Positions 17,955 through 30,009 of a DNA stretch of 64,000 nucleotides are shown piece by piece. The notes under the pieces were generated by a model, which was not told the DNA's origin, searched no databases, and was given only the letters and a program-made list of their open reading frames with translations. A program made the position numbers and the translations under genes. Each line of letters opens with the position of its first letter. Position 1 is the first letter of the stretch. Source of the DNA: Nereida ignava (GTDB lineage Bacteria > Pseudomonadota > Alphaproteobacteria > Rhodobacterales > Rhodobacteraceae); the NCBI RefSeq assembly GCF_001049735.1, contig NZ_CVPC01000003.1, forward strand, positions 267,414 through 331,413, written 5' to 3'.

Positions 17955-19055
17955 TTGAAAACAGGTATGATAAGATCCGTTGGTGCAATGTCTGGCACGT
18001 CTTTGGACGGTGTGGACACGGCTATGGTGCTCACGGATGGGGTTGAAATAGCAGGCTTCGGCGAGAGCGGCTTTCGGGCCTATACCGCAGCGGAGCAAAA
18101 TGTCTTGCGTTCTGGTTTGGGGTGCTGGCCAGAGGATGATCTGGCGGATGTGGCTGAACTGGTCGAGACTGTTCATGCCCAAGCGTTAAGCTATTATGGC
18201 GATGCGGAGTTATTCGGGTTTCATGGTCAGACCCTAAGTCACGATCCTGCAAACCGCCGGACATTTCAAATTGGCGATGGTCAGGTGTTGGCAGATGTGT
18301 TGAATGCGCCGGTCGTCTGGGACTTCCGCTCGGCAGATGTAGAATTAGGCGGACAGGGTGCGCCACTTGCCCCTTTCTATCATTTTGCGCTGGCCAAACA
18401 CATCGGCGCACAGGAGCCCGTGGCATTCCTGAATCTTGGCGGTGTGGGAAATGTAACATGGGTTGATCCGCTACGCGCAAAGCCTGAGGACAGCGGTGCA
18501 CTTTTGGCATTTGATACCGGTCCGGCGAATGCGCCGATAAACGATGTCATGCAGCGCCATTTTGGTAAGACATTTGATGAAAACGGTGAAACAGCACGTT
18601 CGGGCACAGTTGATGATGAACTGGTGCGGGCGTTTATGGCGCACCCTTATTTCAGCCAACTGCCGCCGAAGTCACTTGATCGCGACAGCTTTCGCGGCGA
18701 ACTTTCAGACATTGAACAGCTTCGCCCCCAAGATGCTGTTGCGACGCTGACGGCGTGCGTTGCAGCGGCGGTCGCGCGTGGAGTTCAGTTTTTTCCTGAA
18801 CCGGTGAGCCATGTGTACGTGTGCGGTGGCGGACGGAGAAACACCTATTTGATGGAATTGTTGGCGCAATCCCTTGATGCAGAAGTAGTGGACGTGGATC
18901 ACATCGGAATTGACGGAGATATGCTAGAGGCACAGGCATTTGCCTATCTGGCGGTACGTGTCGCGCGCGGAATGCCCACATCATGTACGGGCACCACAGG
19001 TGTGGCTGCTGCTGTTGGGGGGGGGATTGTAAGTAAGCCTACAGCCGCCACTTAG
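17955..19055 (+). CDS. anmK: Anhydro-N-acetylmuramic acid kinase
   Basis: A 366-residue kinase that converts anhydro-MurNAc from cell-wall turnover to MurNAc-6-phosphate. The N-terminal [18 protein letters not shown] is the family signature; [23 protein letters not shown] and YVCGGGRRN continue the ASKHA-kinase fold. The TTG at 17955 follows GAGGGG at a good distance; an ATG at 17967 is the alternative. The stop overlaps the converging cupin gene by four bases. Confidence 0.93.
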   Translation: MKTGMIRSVGAMSGTSLDGVDTAMVLTDGVEIAGFGESGFRAYTAAEQNVLRSGLGCWPEDDLADVAELVETVHAQALSYYGDAELFGFHGQTLSHDPANRRTFQIGDGQVLADVLNAPVVWDFRSADVELGGQGAPLAPFYHFALAKHIGAQEPVAFLNLGGVGNVTWVDPLRAKPEDSGALLAFDTGPANAPINDVMQRHFGKTFDENGETARSGTVDDELVRAFMAHPYFSQLPPKSLDRDSFRGELSDIEQLRPQDAVATLTACVAAAVARGVQFFPEPVSHVYVCGGGRRNTYLMELLAQSLDAEVVDVDHIGIDGDMLEAQAFAYLAVRVARGMPTSCTGTTGVAAAVGGGIVSKPTAAT

Positions 19056-19483
19056 CGTGGAATATCAAATTCCGGCGCGGCAAGGGTGAAGCCGTCAAAG
19101 GTGAAGCCCGGCGTGACAGTGCAGCTGACTAATGTGTAATCGCCTGTGGTGCGTGCGGCTTGCCAAGCATCTTTGGGCACCGTGAAATGCCCGTGCTGCC
19201 CTGCCAGAACATCACCGCCCAGAATGTGATCTTTAGCTGGCCCTTCGTCTGCCTCAGCAATGCTCAACACAAGTGGCGCACCCGCGTGATAGAACCAAAT
19301 TTCGGTTGCGTCGACTTTATGCCAGTGGCTGCTTTGGCCTTCTTTGAGCAGAAAGTAGATGCATGTGCCCTCAGGTCGATCACCAGACGCAGCCGTATTT
19401 TCAGCGGCCCAAGTCTGGCGGTAATATCCGCCCTCGGGATGTGGCTGAAGCTTTAGGTGGTCGATAATTTGATCGGCTGTCAT
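19052..19483 (-). CDS. Cupin protein of the DUF985 family
   Basis: A 143-residue single-domain cupin. [11 protein letters not shown] at the start and [21 protein letters not shown] (His residues near 52-65) give the DUF985 pattern, and [25 protein letters not shown] closes the barrel. The metal ligands are plausible, but the substrate and reaction of the family are not established. The gene converges on anmK with a four-base overlap of stop codons and lies downstream of eno. Confidence 0.9.
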   Translation of the reverse strand: MTADQIIDHLKLQPHPEGGYYRQTWAAENTAASGDRPEGTCIYFLLKEGQSSHWHKVDATEIWFYHAGAPLVLSIAEADEGPAKDHILGGDVLAGQHGHFTVPKDAWQAARTTGDYTLVSCTVTPGFTFDGFTLAAPEFDIPR

Positions 19484-19500
19484 GGCTGTCTCCTGTCATG

Positions 19501-19532
19501 AAAAAGGCGCCCCTAGATCAAGGGCGCCCTAA
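19501..19532 (-). terminator. Rho-independent terminator downstream of eno
   Basis: On the minus strand GGCGCCC and GGGCGCC form a seven-pair stem with a nine-base loop, followed by a T-run. It lies about 50 bases after the eno stop and before the cupin start. Confidence 0.85.
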
Positions 19533-19560
19533 CTTCTTTTGTTCTTAAATATCCAAACCA
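19531..19560 (-). repeat. Dispersed intergenic 3'-end element, diverged copy 3
   Basis: On the minus strand this reads TTTGGATATTTAAGAACAAA followed by AGAAGTT, matching the AT-rich core of copies 1 and 2 but without the GC-rich head. It sits just after eno. Confidence 0.5.
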
Positions 19561-19579
19561 GAGGGGTTTCTCAGGTCCT

Positions 19580-21827
<2,248 letters not shown>

Positions 21828-21894
21828 GCTCGCATCCGTTTTGTTGTGGTGTGGTTGAGGCGGGGCGTTGTGCGCGGGCCTCATGATTGAAAGC

Positions 21895-22311
21895 CTAGCC
21901 CTTTTTGGGAACCCCGTATAGCTCCAAGCGGTGGCCGCGCAGCTCGTATCCAAGTTTGGCCGCGATTTTTTCTTGCAAGGCTTCAATATCGGGGTCCATG
22001 AACTCGATCACTTCGCCAGAATTCATATCGATGAGATGGTCGTGATGACTACGGTCCGCGGTTTCATATCGGGCGCGGCCATCTCCAAAGTCATGTTTGT
22101 CGAGAATGCCCGCTTCCTCAAAAAGTTTCACGGTCCGGTAAACGGTTGCCAGCGAAATTTTAGGGTCTTCTGTCACAGCGCGGTTGAAAAGTTCTTCGAC
22201 GTCCGGATGATCGTCCGCCTCTTGCAAAACGCCAGCGATGGTGCGGCGTTGGTCGGTCATGCGTAGGCCTTTTGCCTCGCAGCGCTCCAAAACGGTGGTG
22301 CCCATCGCCAT
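21895..22311 (-). CDS. fur: Fur-family metal-dependent regulator
   Basis: A 138-residue winged-helix repressor. The DNA-binding domain includes ISLATVYRTVKLFEEAGIL (about 52-70); HHDH at 89-92 and the following ID/E residues supply metal ligands. In alphaproteobacteria true Fur homologues often act as the manganese regulator Mur, while iron control is by RirA/Irr, so either role is possible. No zinc-site CXXC pair is visible in the C-terminus. Divergent from the CBS gene. Confidence 0.88.
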   Translation of the reverse strand: MAMGTTVLERCEAKGLRMTDQRRTIAGVLQEADDHPDVEELFNRAVTEDPKISLATVYRTVKLFEEAGILDKHDFGDGRARYETADRSHHDHLIDMNSGEVIEFMDPDIEALQEKIAAKLGYELRGHRLELYGVPKKG

Positions 22312-22500
22312 GTCATCCTTTTATTCGTGCGGGTCCATGCTTAGCTGTTGTTTGTCTGAGGCAAAAGGGGGCAACGCATTTTTGCGTCGTTAAGATCTTG
22401 TTCAAGCGAGCGCGCAAATCAGCTCTGCTACTGGACATGCGTCAAAACGCCCTAGTCTCTTAAGGATACGTTAATTTTCAATACCAAGGGGAATTGCATC

Positions 22501-23052
22501 ATGGCCGCAAGTAACACGACAAATACCTCCAACCGCCGTATGCGCATTATGGATCGGGCGGAATATGCGAGCAAACCCAAACCGCTAACATTCGGGCCGG
22601 ATGAATTGGTAAAACCTGCCGTCGCGGCCATGTCCGAGATGAACTACGGCTCCGTGATGGTCATTGACGATGACCGCAAAGTCATTGGTGTCGTAACCGA
22701 ACGTGACATCATGAAAAAGCTGGTGAACGGCGCGTTGGACCCGTCTAAGACGAAACTGTCAGAAATTATGACCCGTGAGCCGCGCTTGGCCAAAGAAACT
22801 GATGATCTGGTGGATTGGCTACGAATTATGTCGAACGAGCGTTTCCGCCGCTTGCCAGTGGTGGATGAAGACGGGCGCATCAAGGCTGTTTTCACCCAAG
22901 GCGATTTCGTCAGCTACACGTGGCCGGACCTGATGGGGCAGGCCAAAGAGTTGGCGAAAGCATCTGTTTTCAGAAACTGGCCGCTGTTCCTCATCGGCGG
23001 GGGCATCATGCTTTATTCGCTGTTGATGATCATTGTAGTGCGCTCAATCTAA
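22501..23052 (+). CDS. CBS-pair protein with C-terminal membrane helix
   Basis: A 183-residue protein with two CBS motifs (about 30-85 and 90-145; VMVIDDDRKVIGVVTERDIMKKL and RFRRLPVVDEDGRIKAVFTQGDF). Such pairs bind adenine nucleotides. The last 25 residues (NWPLFLIGGGIMLYSLLMIIVV) form a single hydrophobic helix, so the sensor should be tail-anchored in the membrane. The AAGGGG site is upstream. It has no clear operon partner; its target is unknown. Confidence 0.85.
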   Translation: MAASNTTNTSNRRMRIMDRAEYASKPKPLTFGPDELVKPAVAAMSEMNYGSVMVIDDDRKVIGVVTERDIMKKLVNGALDPSKTKLSEIMTREPRLAKETDDLVDWLRIMSNERFRRLPVVDEDGRIKAVFTQGDFVSYTWPDLMGQAKELAKASVFRNWPLFLIGGGIMLYSLLMIIVVRSI

Positions 23053-23060
23053 GGTCGCGT

Positions 23061-24461
23061 TTAGGTGCCGCAAAATGTTGCGGCGACCTTTTCATAAGGC
23101 TCAGGGGGGCGGCGCAATGCGTCGTCATTTTGTGGATCAAAAGGCGTTTGTAGCGCGGTATTGAGGTATTTTATCGGGCTCAGGTCACCGTTTACCGCAG
23201 AGGCGATCATATTCTCAATTTGATGGTTGCGCGGAATAATAACTGGATTTGCCGCCTCCATCACCTCGCGCGCGTTAGGTTCGCGCGCGACACGGTCGGT
23301 CCAAGAGCTGTGCCATTCAGGGCGCGCATCAAAACTGTCATCGGTCAACGCGCGGAAGGTATTTGTGAAATCGGCGCCCTCTGATTGCATTGCGCTTAAG
23401 ACCGTCTCAATCAGATCGGCATCTTCGGCTATGGGCGTGGACAGGCCAAGTTTGGCGCCGAACACTTTAAGGTAATCAGCCATAAATATTTCGCCAAAAG
23501 TGCCGATCTCGTCTTGGAAGGCCTCAATCGCGGTATCGCGGTTGGGTTCAAGGTTCAGCAACGCGGTGGCAAGCTGCGCACAATTCCATGCGGCCATATT
23601 GGGTTGGTTTGAATAGGCGTAGCGTCCGGTTTGATCGATGCTGGAAAAGACCTGCATACCGCGGAATTCATCCATAAATGCACACGGACCGTAATCAATT
23701 GTTTGTCCTGCGATGTGGCAATTGTCTGTGTTCATCACCCCGTGGATAAAGCCGACGCCCATCCATTTTGCGACCAGTTCTGATTGTGCCTTCAAGACAG
23801 CGCGCAGTAATTCAAGCGGCGTGCCGACGTGCGGGTAATGACGAGCGACAGTGTGTTCAAACAGCACCCGAAGGTTCGGGTTATCACCCGTGCTTGCAAA
23901 ATATTGAAACGTGCCGACGCGGATGTGACTTTTGGCAACACGGCTCAGTACCGCGCCCGGCAACGGCCCTTGCTCGCGTAAAACAGGTGCGCCGGTTGCA
24001 ACCGCTGCAAGCGCACGGGTGGTCGGGATACCCAAAGCGTGCATTGCCTCGCTGACAACGTATTCGCGCAACACAGGCCCTAGCCATGCACGTCCGTCGC
24101 CTCCGCGCGAAAACATTGTGCGGCCTGCGCCTTTTAACTGGATGTCTTGGCGCTGGCCTTCGCGGTCAATGACTTCGCCAAGTAGGATTGCGCGGCCGTC
24201 TCCCAATCGTCCGGCCCAATTACCAAACTGGTGACCTGCATAGGCCTGAGCAATCGGGTCCGCGCCATTTGGAATTTCATTGCCACTGAAAATCTCTGCG
24301 ATATCAGATGGTTCAACTTTAATGTTAAGGTCATTTGCGAGGATTTCATTGAAGACCAACAGCTCAGGCGCTGGTGCTTTTTCAGGTGTCTGCCGCGCAT
24401 AGAACGCCTCGGGTAGGCGCGCGAAACTGTTGTCGAAGGGGATGTTAGTTTCGGGTTTCAT
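23061..24461 (-). CDS. selO: Protein adenylyltransferase SelO (YdiU)
   Basis: A 466-residue pseudokinase-fold enzyme that transfers AMP to Ser/Thr/Tyr of proteins, linked to oxidative stress. The nucleotide-binding lysine lies in DIQLKGAGRTMFSRGGDGRA; HGVMNTDNCHIAGQTIDYGPC holds the Asn and Asp of the active site. The C-terminus ends CGT, placing a cysteine at the third-last position, where animal SelO has selenocysteine. The start overlaps the GNAT stop by four bases, in operon with mazG and the nucleoside hydrolase. Confidence 0.93.
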   Translation of the reverse strand: MKPETNIPFDNSFARLPEAFYARQTPEKAPAPELLVFNEILANDLNIKVEPSDIAEIFSGNEIPNGADPIAQAYAGHQFGNWAGRLGDGRAILLGEVIDREGQRQDIQLKGAGRTMFSRGGDGRAWLGPVLREYVVSEAMHALGIPTTRALAAVATGAPVLREQGPLPGAVLSRVAKSHIRVGTFQYFASTGDNPNLRVLFEHTVARHYPHVGTPLELLRAVLKAQSELVAKWMGVGFIHGVMNTDNCHIAGQTIDYGPCAFMDEFRGMQVFSSIDQTGRYAYSNQPNMAAWNCAQLATALLNLEPNRDTAIEAFQDEIGTFGEIFMADYLKVFGAKLGLSTPIAEDADLIETVLSAMQSEGADFTNTFRALTDDSFDARPEWHSSWTDRVAREPNAREVMEAANPVIIPRNHQIENMIASAVNGDLSPIKYLNTALQTPFDPQNDDALRRPPEPYEKVAATFCGT

Positions 24462-24907
24462 AAGGTGCGCACCATTGTTTGATAGCCGTCGCGCGCGACA
24501 AAGCCCAAACGCTCATAAAGGCCGCGTGCACGTGTGTTTGTTTTGCCAACTTCCAGATGAATGGCGGTCACTCCGGCATCGGCCAGCGCACGCGGCAGGC
24601 TAATCAACACGTCACTGCCCATCCCACGTCCGCGTATGTTTTCGCGGATGAAAAACTCATCGATCATAGCAATGAGGCCGCCAAATTCAACTGACCATGT
24701 GAAAGTCACGATGACATAACCCACAGGCGCAACTTTTGGCCCGATCAAATACACGCAGCCAAACGGACTTCCATCAAGAAGCGGCGCAATAGTTTGGCCG
24801 ATCTGTGCCTCATCCGTGATGATACCTTCACTTTGATAAAGCGCCGACACCATGGTGGTTAGTTTGGGCAGAGCCTCAGGCCCTGCAAGATGTAAAGATG
24901 TGCTCAC
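24458..24907 (-). CDS. GNAT-family N-acetyltransferase
   Basis: A 149-residue protein with the acetyl-CoA-binding segment IRENIRGRGMGSDVLISL (about 90-107, R/Q-x-x-G-x-G/A pattern) and a C-terminal NTRARGLYERLGFV. The acceptor is unknown. It overlaps both neighbours by four bases (nucleoside hydrolase upstream, selO downstream), which argues for translational coupling. Confidence 0.88.
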   Translation of the reverse strand: MSTSLHLAGPEALPKLTTMVSALYQSEGIITDEAQIGQTIAPLLDGSPFGCVYLIGPKVAPVGYVIVTFTWSVEFGGLIAMIDEFFIRENIRGRGMGSDVLISLPRALADAGVTAIHLEVGKTNTRARGLYERLGFVARDGYQTMVRTL

Positions 24908-25866
24908 GATGGGGCCTTTGATGCGGTGTGGGGCAGGGTGGCCAATCGCTCGGTCAAAAACGCGAAGAAGCCATCTGCGTCAATGTTTTGCATGAAGGTT
25001 GCATTGGCTGCGCGTTCGGTAATCCGCCAAAAATCAACAACTGTCATACCAAGGGTCAACTCAGAGCCTGTTTCAACAGTTACGTTCACATGGCGGCCCT
25101 CAAAAAGCTGAGGCGCAATGAGATAGGCAATCACGCACGGGTCATGCAGCGGCGCACCGTCTGTGCCGTATTTTTGGGTGTCGAAGCGTTCAAAAAAATC
25201 AAGCCACTCGGCGACTGTTGTGCCAAGGGTAGTGCCCAAGGCGCGAAAGGCCTCGATGCGCGGTTTTGTGGCAAGCGCTTTATGGGTGACATCCAGCGGC
25301 ATCATCGTAATCGGCACGCCAGAACGCAGCACGATGTCAGCGGCCTCAGGATCTACGAAGATGTTGAATTCTGCCGCCGGCGTGATGTTACCCACTTCAA
25401 AATAGGCACCCCCCATAAGCACGATTTCTTGAATGCGTTCCGTGATATCTGGTGCTTGCTGCATGGCTTTCGCGATGTTGGTTAGCGGCCCAAGTGGGCA
25501 GAGCGTTACGGTTTTGCTAGGCTTGGCGCGCAAGGTCTCAATGATAAAGTCCACGCCATGCTCAGGGCGAAGCGTCATGGCCGGCTCTGTCATCACAGGG
25601 CCGTCCAGCCCCGTGCCGCCGTGCACATGTTCGGCTGTAATGAGCGGGCGCGATAGTGGGGCTTCACACCCTGCATAAACGGGCATGTCAGCGCGTCCCG
25701 CTAGTTCACACACCACCCGCGTATTTCGTTCTGTCAGGGGCAGTGGGACGTTGCCAGCCACGGCTGTTATCCCCAGCACGTCAATTTCGGGGCTTGCCAG
25801 CGCCAGTAAAATCGCGATTGCGTCGTCTTGGCCGGGGTCCGTATCGATGATGATTTTACGGGTCAT
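24904..25866 (-). CDS. Nucleoside hydrolase (IunH/RihA family)
   Basis: A 320-residue enzyme that cleaves the N-glycosidic bond of ribonucleosides. The N-terminal IIIDTDPGQDDAIAILLAL holds the calcium-binding Asp cluster; GAYFEVGNITPAAEFNIFVDPEAA and the later DGAPLHDPCVIAYL complete the site. The ATG at 25866 follows AAGGTG and lies two bases beyond the mazG stop; a longer frame would run into mazG. Purine or pyrimidine preference cannot be told from sequence alone. Confidence 0.92.
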   Translation of the reverse strand: MTRKIIIDTDPGQDDAIAILLALASPEIDVLGITAVAGNVPLPLTERNTRVVCELAGRADMPVYAGCEAPLSRPLITAEHVHGGTGLDGPVMTEPAMTLRPEHGVDFIIETLRAKPSKTVTLCPLGPLTNIAKAMQQAPDITERIQEIVLMGGAYFEVGNITPAAEFNIFVDPEAADIVLRSGVPITMMPLDVTHKALATKPRIEAFRALGTTLGTTVAEWLDFFERFDTQKYGTDGAPLHDPCVIAYLIAPQLFEGRHVNVTVETGSELTLGMTVVDFWRITERAANATFMQNIDADGFFAFLTERLATLPHTASKAPS

Positions 25867-25868
25867 AT

Positions 25869-26702
25869 TTAAACACCTTTTACCGTTTGTGCGCGCAGCG
25901 CCACTTTGGCCGCGTTCCACAGGCTGTCCATTTCGTCCAGCGTGCTGTCCTCAGGGCTTTTGCCGGCTTTGGCCAACTCTGCCTCGATCCACGCGAACCT
26001 CGTGGTGAATTTGGTGTTGGTGCGCCGAAGAGCCGCCTCTGGGTCAACGCCAAGATGGCGGGCCAGATTTGCCATTACGAACAGCAAATCGCCCATCTCA
26101 TCTTCAATTGCATCGGCATCTTTATCTGCTGCGGCGTCCACCAGTTCAGCCGCTTCTTCTTTCAGTTTATCCAGCACTTGCGTTGTTTCGGGCCAGTCAA
26201 ACCCTACACGCGCGGCGCGTTTTTGCAGCTTTTGGGCGCGTAGCAGGGCCGGCAGACCCAAAGCGACCCCGTCCAGAACACCGGCTTCCCCGCGCTTTTC
26301 GCGCTCGGCGGCCTTGATGTTTTCCCAGTCTTTCTTCTGCTGCTCTGCTGATTTATCGCGGCTTTGATCGCCGAATACATGGGGGTGGCGGTCCAGCATT
26401 TTTTGCGCAATAGCGTCTGCCACATCGTCAAACGTAAAGTGGCCAGCCTCCGTGCCGATTTGCGTGTGATAGACGGTCTGTAGTAGCAAATCGCCTAGCT
26501 CTGACTTCAGATCATGAACGTCATTGCGCGCGATGGCGTCGGCAACTTCATAAGCTTCCTCAATGGTATAGGGGGCGATGCTGTCAAAAGTTTGCTCTAT
26601 ATCCCACGGGCAGCCCGTATCTGGATCGCGCAAACATTCCATGATGTGCAATAAGCGTTTGATGCCGCCGTTTGGCGTGTGGATCAGCTCATGATTTTGC
26701 AT
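25869..26702 (-). CDS. mazG: Nucleoside triphosphate pyrophosphohydrolase MazG
   Basis: A 277-residue house-cleaning enzyme hydrolysing (d)NTPs to NMP and PPi. Two MazG repeats are visible: the first with CPWDIEQTFDSIAPYTIEEAYEV and LKSELGDLLLQTVYHTQ (about 30-80), the second with KLKEEAAELVDAA and IEDEMGDLLFVMANLARHL (about 180-225). The ATG at 26702 is set by GAGGAGGTG upstream. First gene of mazG-nucleoside hydrolase-GNAT-selO. Confidence 0.94.
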   Translation of the reverse strand: MQNHELIHTPNGGIKRLLHIMECLRDPDTGCPWDIEQTFDSIAPYTIEEAYEVADAIARNDVHDLKSELGDLLLQTVYHTQIGTEAGHFTFDDVADAIAQKMLDRHPHVFGDQSRDKSAEQQKKDWENIKAAEREKRGEAGVLDGVALGLPALLRAQKLQKRAARVGFDWPETTQVLDKLKEEAAELVDAAADKDADAIEDEMGDLLFVMANLARHLGVDPEAALRRTNTKFTTRFAWIEAELAKAGKSPEDSTLDEMDSLWNAAKVALRAQTVKGV

Positions 26703-26828
26703 TATGCACCTCCTCAAGCGCCTGTTTGGGGCAACATATGCATTCAGCGCCCAGAGTTCCAATGCATTCGGGGCGCAACGTTTGATCAACGGACTTAGCG
26801 GGCCCGCATTCGGCAAATAGAGGCTGAT

Positions 26829-27258
26829 ATGAAGCGAAAAGGAAAAGCGAAAGTGATCTCCAGTATTGTGATTGGCATTGTGGCAAGCATCGTGGTTGCT
26901 GCCGCCTATATTCGTTTGGCGCCTGTATCTGTGGTCCGCGCGCCGGTTCCTGCGTCATTGACGGTGGGGGAGTATCCCGTTGCGGGGGGGGCATTATGCC
27001 GTGCGCAAAGTCACGAATGCCGAGGCCGCATTAGCCGAGATTATGTCTGTACTATCGGCCTTGCCGCGGACGCGCAAAGTTGCGGATGCACCGGCTACAT
27101 TTGTGACCCGAAGCGCGCTTTGGGCGTTTCCGGATGTGACGCGTGTTTGGATTGAGGGCGACACAGTGCATATCGCAGGGCATTTGATTTACGGCAAATC
27201 TGATATGGGCGTGAATAAAGCGCGGATCACGGCGGTCTTGGCGCGCGTGGGTCTCTAA
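26829..27258 (+). pseudogene. DUF1499 protein, frameshifted at a run of eight G
   Basis: Two overlapping frames together give one DUF1499-like protein of about 143 residues. The first frame supplies a start with GAGG upstream, a basic N-terminus and a membrane helix (VISSIVIGIVASIVVAAAYIRLAP). The second supplies the conserved C-terminal domain (LPRTRKVADAPATFVTRSALWAFPDVTRVWIE ... YGKSDMGVNKARI). The switch falls at the G8 run at 26984-26991; removing one G restores a single frame. Sequencing error, phase variation and true decay are all possible. Confidence 0.8.
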
Positions 27259-27297
27259 AAGCTTGCGCGCCGTTCTGGCATTGGGCACATAGGGCGC

Positions 27298-28347
27298 ATG
27301 ATCCCAGCTGATACCCTCGCGCAAATTTTGCAACGCCACGAATACCTTGAAGCCGCCATGTCTGAGGCGGGCGCAGATATTGCGACTTTGTCCAAAGAAT
27401 ACTCTGACCTTGGTCCCGTTGTGGCACAGATCAACGCCTACCAACAGCTTTTGCAGAACTTAAGTGACGCAGAAGAGATGATGTCTGACCCAGAAATGCG
27501 TGAGCTTGCAGAGATGGAATTGCCAGACCTGCGGGCGGCTGTTCCCGATGCGGAGCGTGACCTGCAACTTGCGCTCTTGCCAAAAGATGCGGCCGATGCG
27601 CGGCCAGCAATGATTGAAATCCGCCCAGGAACAGGCGGCGACGAGGCTGCACTTTTCGCAGGTGATTTGTTGCGCATGTATCAACGCTATAGCGAGGCGC
27701 AGGGCTGGAAATTCGAAATCATCGAGCATCAGGAAACTGAGCTGGGCGGCATTAAGGAAGTGACTGCACACGTGCAGGGCGCGGGTGTTTTTGCCAAATT
27801 GAAGTACGAAAGCGGCGTGCACCGCGTGCAGCGTGTTCCGACCACTGAAAGCGGGGGGCGTATTCATACCTCTGCGGCGACGGTGGCCGTATTGCCCGAG
27901 GCTGAGGATGTAGATGTACAAATTGATGCAGGCGATCTGCGCATTGATACGATGCGGGCCAGTGGTTCAGGCGGACAGCACGTTAACACAACCGACTCTG
28001 CCGTGCGGATTTTGCACATTCCCACCGGCATCATCGTGGTGAGTTCGGAAAAATCGCAGCATCGTAACCGCGAAATTGCGATGCAGGTTTTGAAAACACG
28101 CCTTTATGACATGGAACGCCAGCGGGTCGATGATGCACGCTCCGCTGACCGCAAAAGCCAAGTTGGCAGTGGTGACCGGTCCGAGCGCATTCGTACTTAT
28201 AATTTCCCGCAAGGGCGTATGACAGATCACCGGATCAATCTGACGCTTTACAAGTTGGACGCGATTATGGGCGGCGATCTGACCGAGACCATCGACGCGC
28301 TGACTGCTGAAGCACAGGCAAATCTTCTGGCCGAGATGAACGGATGA
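27298..28347 (+). CDS. prfA: Peptide chain release factor 1
   Basis: A 349-residue class I release factor for UAA/UAG. The GGQ loop is in [19 protein letters not shown] (about 222-240). The stop-codon recognition region around the PxT motif reads [19 protein letters not shown], as in RF1. Full length. Its stop overlaps the prmC start as ATGA, coupling it to the methylase that modifies its own GGQ glutamine. Confidence 0.97.
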   Translation: MIPADTLAQILQRHEYLEAAMSEAGADIATLSKEYSDLGPVVAQINAYQQLLQNLSDAEEMMSDPEMRELAEMELPDLRAAVPDAERDLQLALLPKDAADARPAMIEIRPGTGGDEAALFAGDLLRMYQRYSEAQGWKFEIIEHQETELGGIKEVTAHVQGAGVFAKLKYESGVHRVQRVPTTESGGRIHTSAATVAVLPEAEDVDVQIDAGDLRIDTMRASGSGGQHVNTTDSAVRILHIPTGIIVVSSEKSQHRNREIAMQVLKTRLYDMERQRVDDARSADRKSQVGSGDRSERIRTYNFPQGRMTDHRINLTLYKLDAIMGGDLTETIDALTAEAQANLLAEMNG

Positions 28348-29201
28348 GCACGCCCGCAACGGTGCAATCTGCTTTGATGGCAGCAATTGTGCGGTTGCGT
28401 GAAGCGGGAATTGTTGAGCCTGCACCTGATGCGCGCCGCCTAATGGCCCACGCACTTGGCATCGCTGCATCGCGCCTTACACTTCACAGCCATGATACAA
28501 TTTCCGCGCAGGCGGCGGCAACTTTTGAAGCCTACGTCGATGCGCGATTGGGCCATCAACCTGTGGCACAAATCATCGGTCGACGCGCATTTTATGGCCG
28601 CGAGTTTATTGTGACCAAAGATGTGCTCGACCCGCGCCCTGATACTGAAACGCTTATTGAGCGGGCGTTATCTGCGCCTTATTCAAAAGTTCTTGATCTG
28701 GGCACAGGGTCGGGGTGCATTCTGGTCACTTTGCTTGCTGAAAATCCGGCGGCGACGGGCGAGGGGGCTGATCTTTCTGCGGCAGCTTTAGCTGTTGCAG
28801 AGCAAAATGCCATCGCCTGCGGTGTGGCGGACCGTGCTGCATTTTACCGCTCGGACTGGTTGGGTGGGGCGAGCGGCCCGTATGATCTCATCGTTTCAAA
28901 TCCGCCTTATATTGCCGAAGATGAAATGGCAGGACTTGCCCGCGATGTGCGCGAGTGGGAGCCGCATATGGCGCTGACACCTGGCGCCGATGGGCTGAAG
29001 GTTTATCGCGTTTTGGCCGCCGATGCGGCGCAATTTTTGACAGCAGATGGGCAGATCATCGTCGAAATTGGCGCAGGGCAGGGGCCAGATGTGGTTGCGC
29101 TGTTTGAGCAGGCGTTATGGGCAAATGTCGGCTTGTTTAAGGATATTAACGGCAAAGACCGCGTTGTGTGTGCTCGAAAGTCACCAGCACAGGTGATTTA
29201 A
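28344..29201 (+). CDS. prmC: Release factor glutamine methyltransferase PrmC
   Basis: A 285-residue SAM-dependent methyltransferase that N5-methylates the GGQ glutamine of RF1/RF2. SAM motif I is [16 protein letters not shown] (about 117-132) and the catalytic SNPPYIAE follows near 190. The four-base overlap with prfA is the usual arrangement. A 214-base gap follows with no supported gene. Confidence 0.96.
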   Translation: MSTPATVQSALMAAIVRLREAGIVEPAPDARRLMAHALGIAASRLTLHSHDTISAQAAATFEAYVDARLGHQPVAQIIGRRAFYGREFIVTKDVLDPRPDTETLIERALSAPYSKVLDLGTGSGCILVTLLAENPAATGEGADLSAAALAVAEQNAIACGVADRAAFYRSDWLGGASGPYDLIVSNPPYIAEDEMAGLARDVREWEPHMALTPGADGLKVYRVLAADAAQFLTADGQIIVEIGAGQGPDVVALFEQALWANVGLFKDINGKDRVVCARKSPAQVI

Positions 29202-29415
29202 GGCATTAAATACATAAAATTTGTGTCTTTTGGCTTGCGACTGCCTGCGCCAAGTGCTTTTGTCTATTCAGCGACGGGATTGGAACCATTTCGATCATCG
29301 CTGTTAAGCTGACACTGCGAATATTGGAAGCCGCGACGCGCTTCTTTACGCATGTATCACGTATAAAATGGACTGCGCCGATGTGAGGCGCCACTAAACG
29401 GGCCATCGATACCTT

Positions 29416-30009
29416 ATGAGATCATCTAAAAACCGCTCGCGGAACAAAAGCCGCAACACTAATCGCCCGTCCGGTGGCAACGTCATTAACCGTGTTTTTG
29501 ACAGCTCTGGTCCCGAAGGCAAAGTGCGCGGCACCCCTCAGCAAATCATTGATAAATACACACAACTTGCGCGCGATGCACAGCTTTCCGGTGACCGCGT
29601 TGCCGTCGAAGCGTTTCAGCAGCACGCTGAACATTACCTGCGTATCCTTGGCGAAGCGCAGCGTGAAGTTGAGGCAAAGCGCGAAGAGCAAGAGCGCCTG
29701 AACCGCGAGCGTCAAGAGCAACGCGACCGTGAACGCCAAGAGCGCGCCGAGCGTCAGGAACGTGAAGGCGGCCCTGTTGAGACATCGGAAGATGCCAGTG
29801 AGCCACCCGCTGAGCAAAATGCGGATGCAGATGCGCCAACTTCTGAAGATGCACCGGCTGAGCGCCCTAAGCGTATCCGCCGTCCGCGCAAGCCTCGTGT
29901 TGCGAAGACAGATGAAAATGGGTCGGCAGAGGCAGCTTCAGAGACTGTTTCAGCTCCGTCAGAGGCCCCTGCGGCTGAGCAAACGCCCGACACATCTGCA
30001 GCCGAATAA
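29416..30009 (+). CDS. DUF4167 protein, basic/coiled and disordered
   Basis: A 197-residue protein. The basic N-terminus (SKNRSRNKSRNTNRP) and the conserved GPEGKVRGTPQQIIDKYTQLARDAQLSGDRVAVE (about 33-68) define the alphaproteobacterial DUF4167 family. Residues about 85-120 are a highly charged E/R helix (REEQERLNRERQEQRDRE), and the rest is an acidic Ala/Pro/Glu tail. RNA binding has been suggested for such basic N-termini, but the function is not known. Confidence 0.9.
   Translation: MRSSKNRSRNKSRNTNRPSGGNVINRVFDSSGPEGKVRGTPQQIIDKYTQLARDAQLSGDRVAVEAFQQHAEHYLRILGEAQREVEAKREEQERLNRERQEQRDRERQERAERQEREGGPVETSEDASEPPAEQNADADAPTSEDAPAERPKRIRRPRKPRVAKTDENGSAEAASETVSAPSEAPAAEQTPDTSAAE

Noticed and set aside
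29206..29406. A 66-codon minus-strand frame between prmC and the DUF4167 gene
   Set aside because: No ribosome site, no family resemblance, and a mixed composition typical of chance frames in a 214-base gap.
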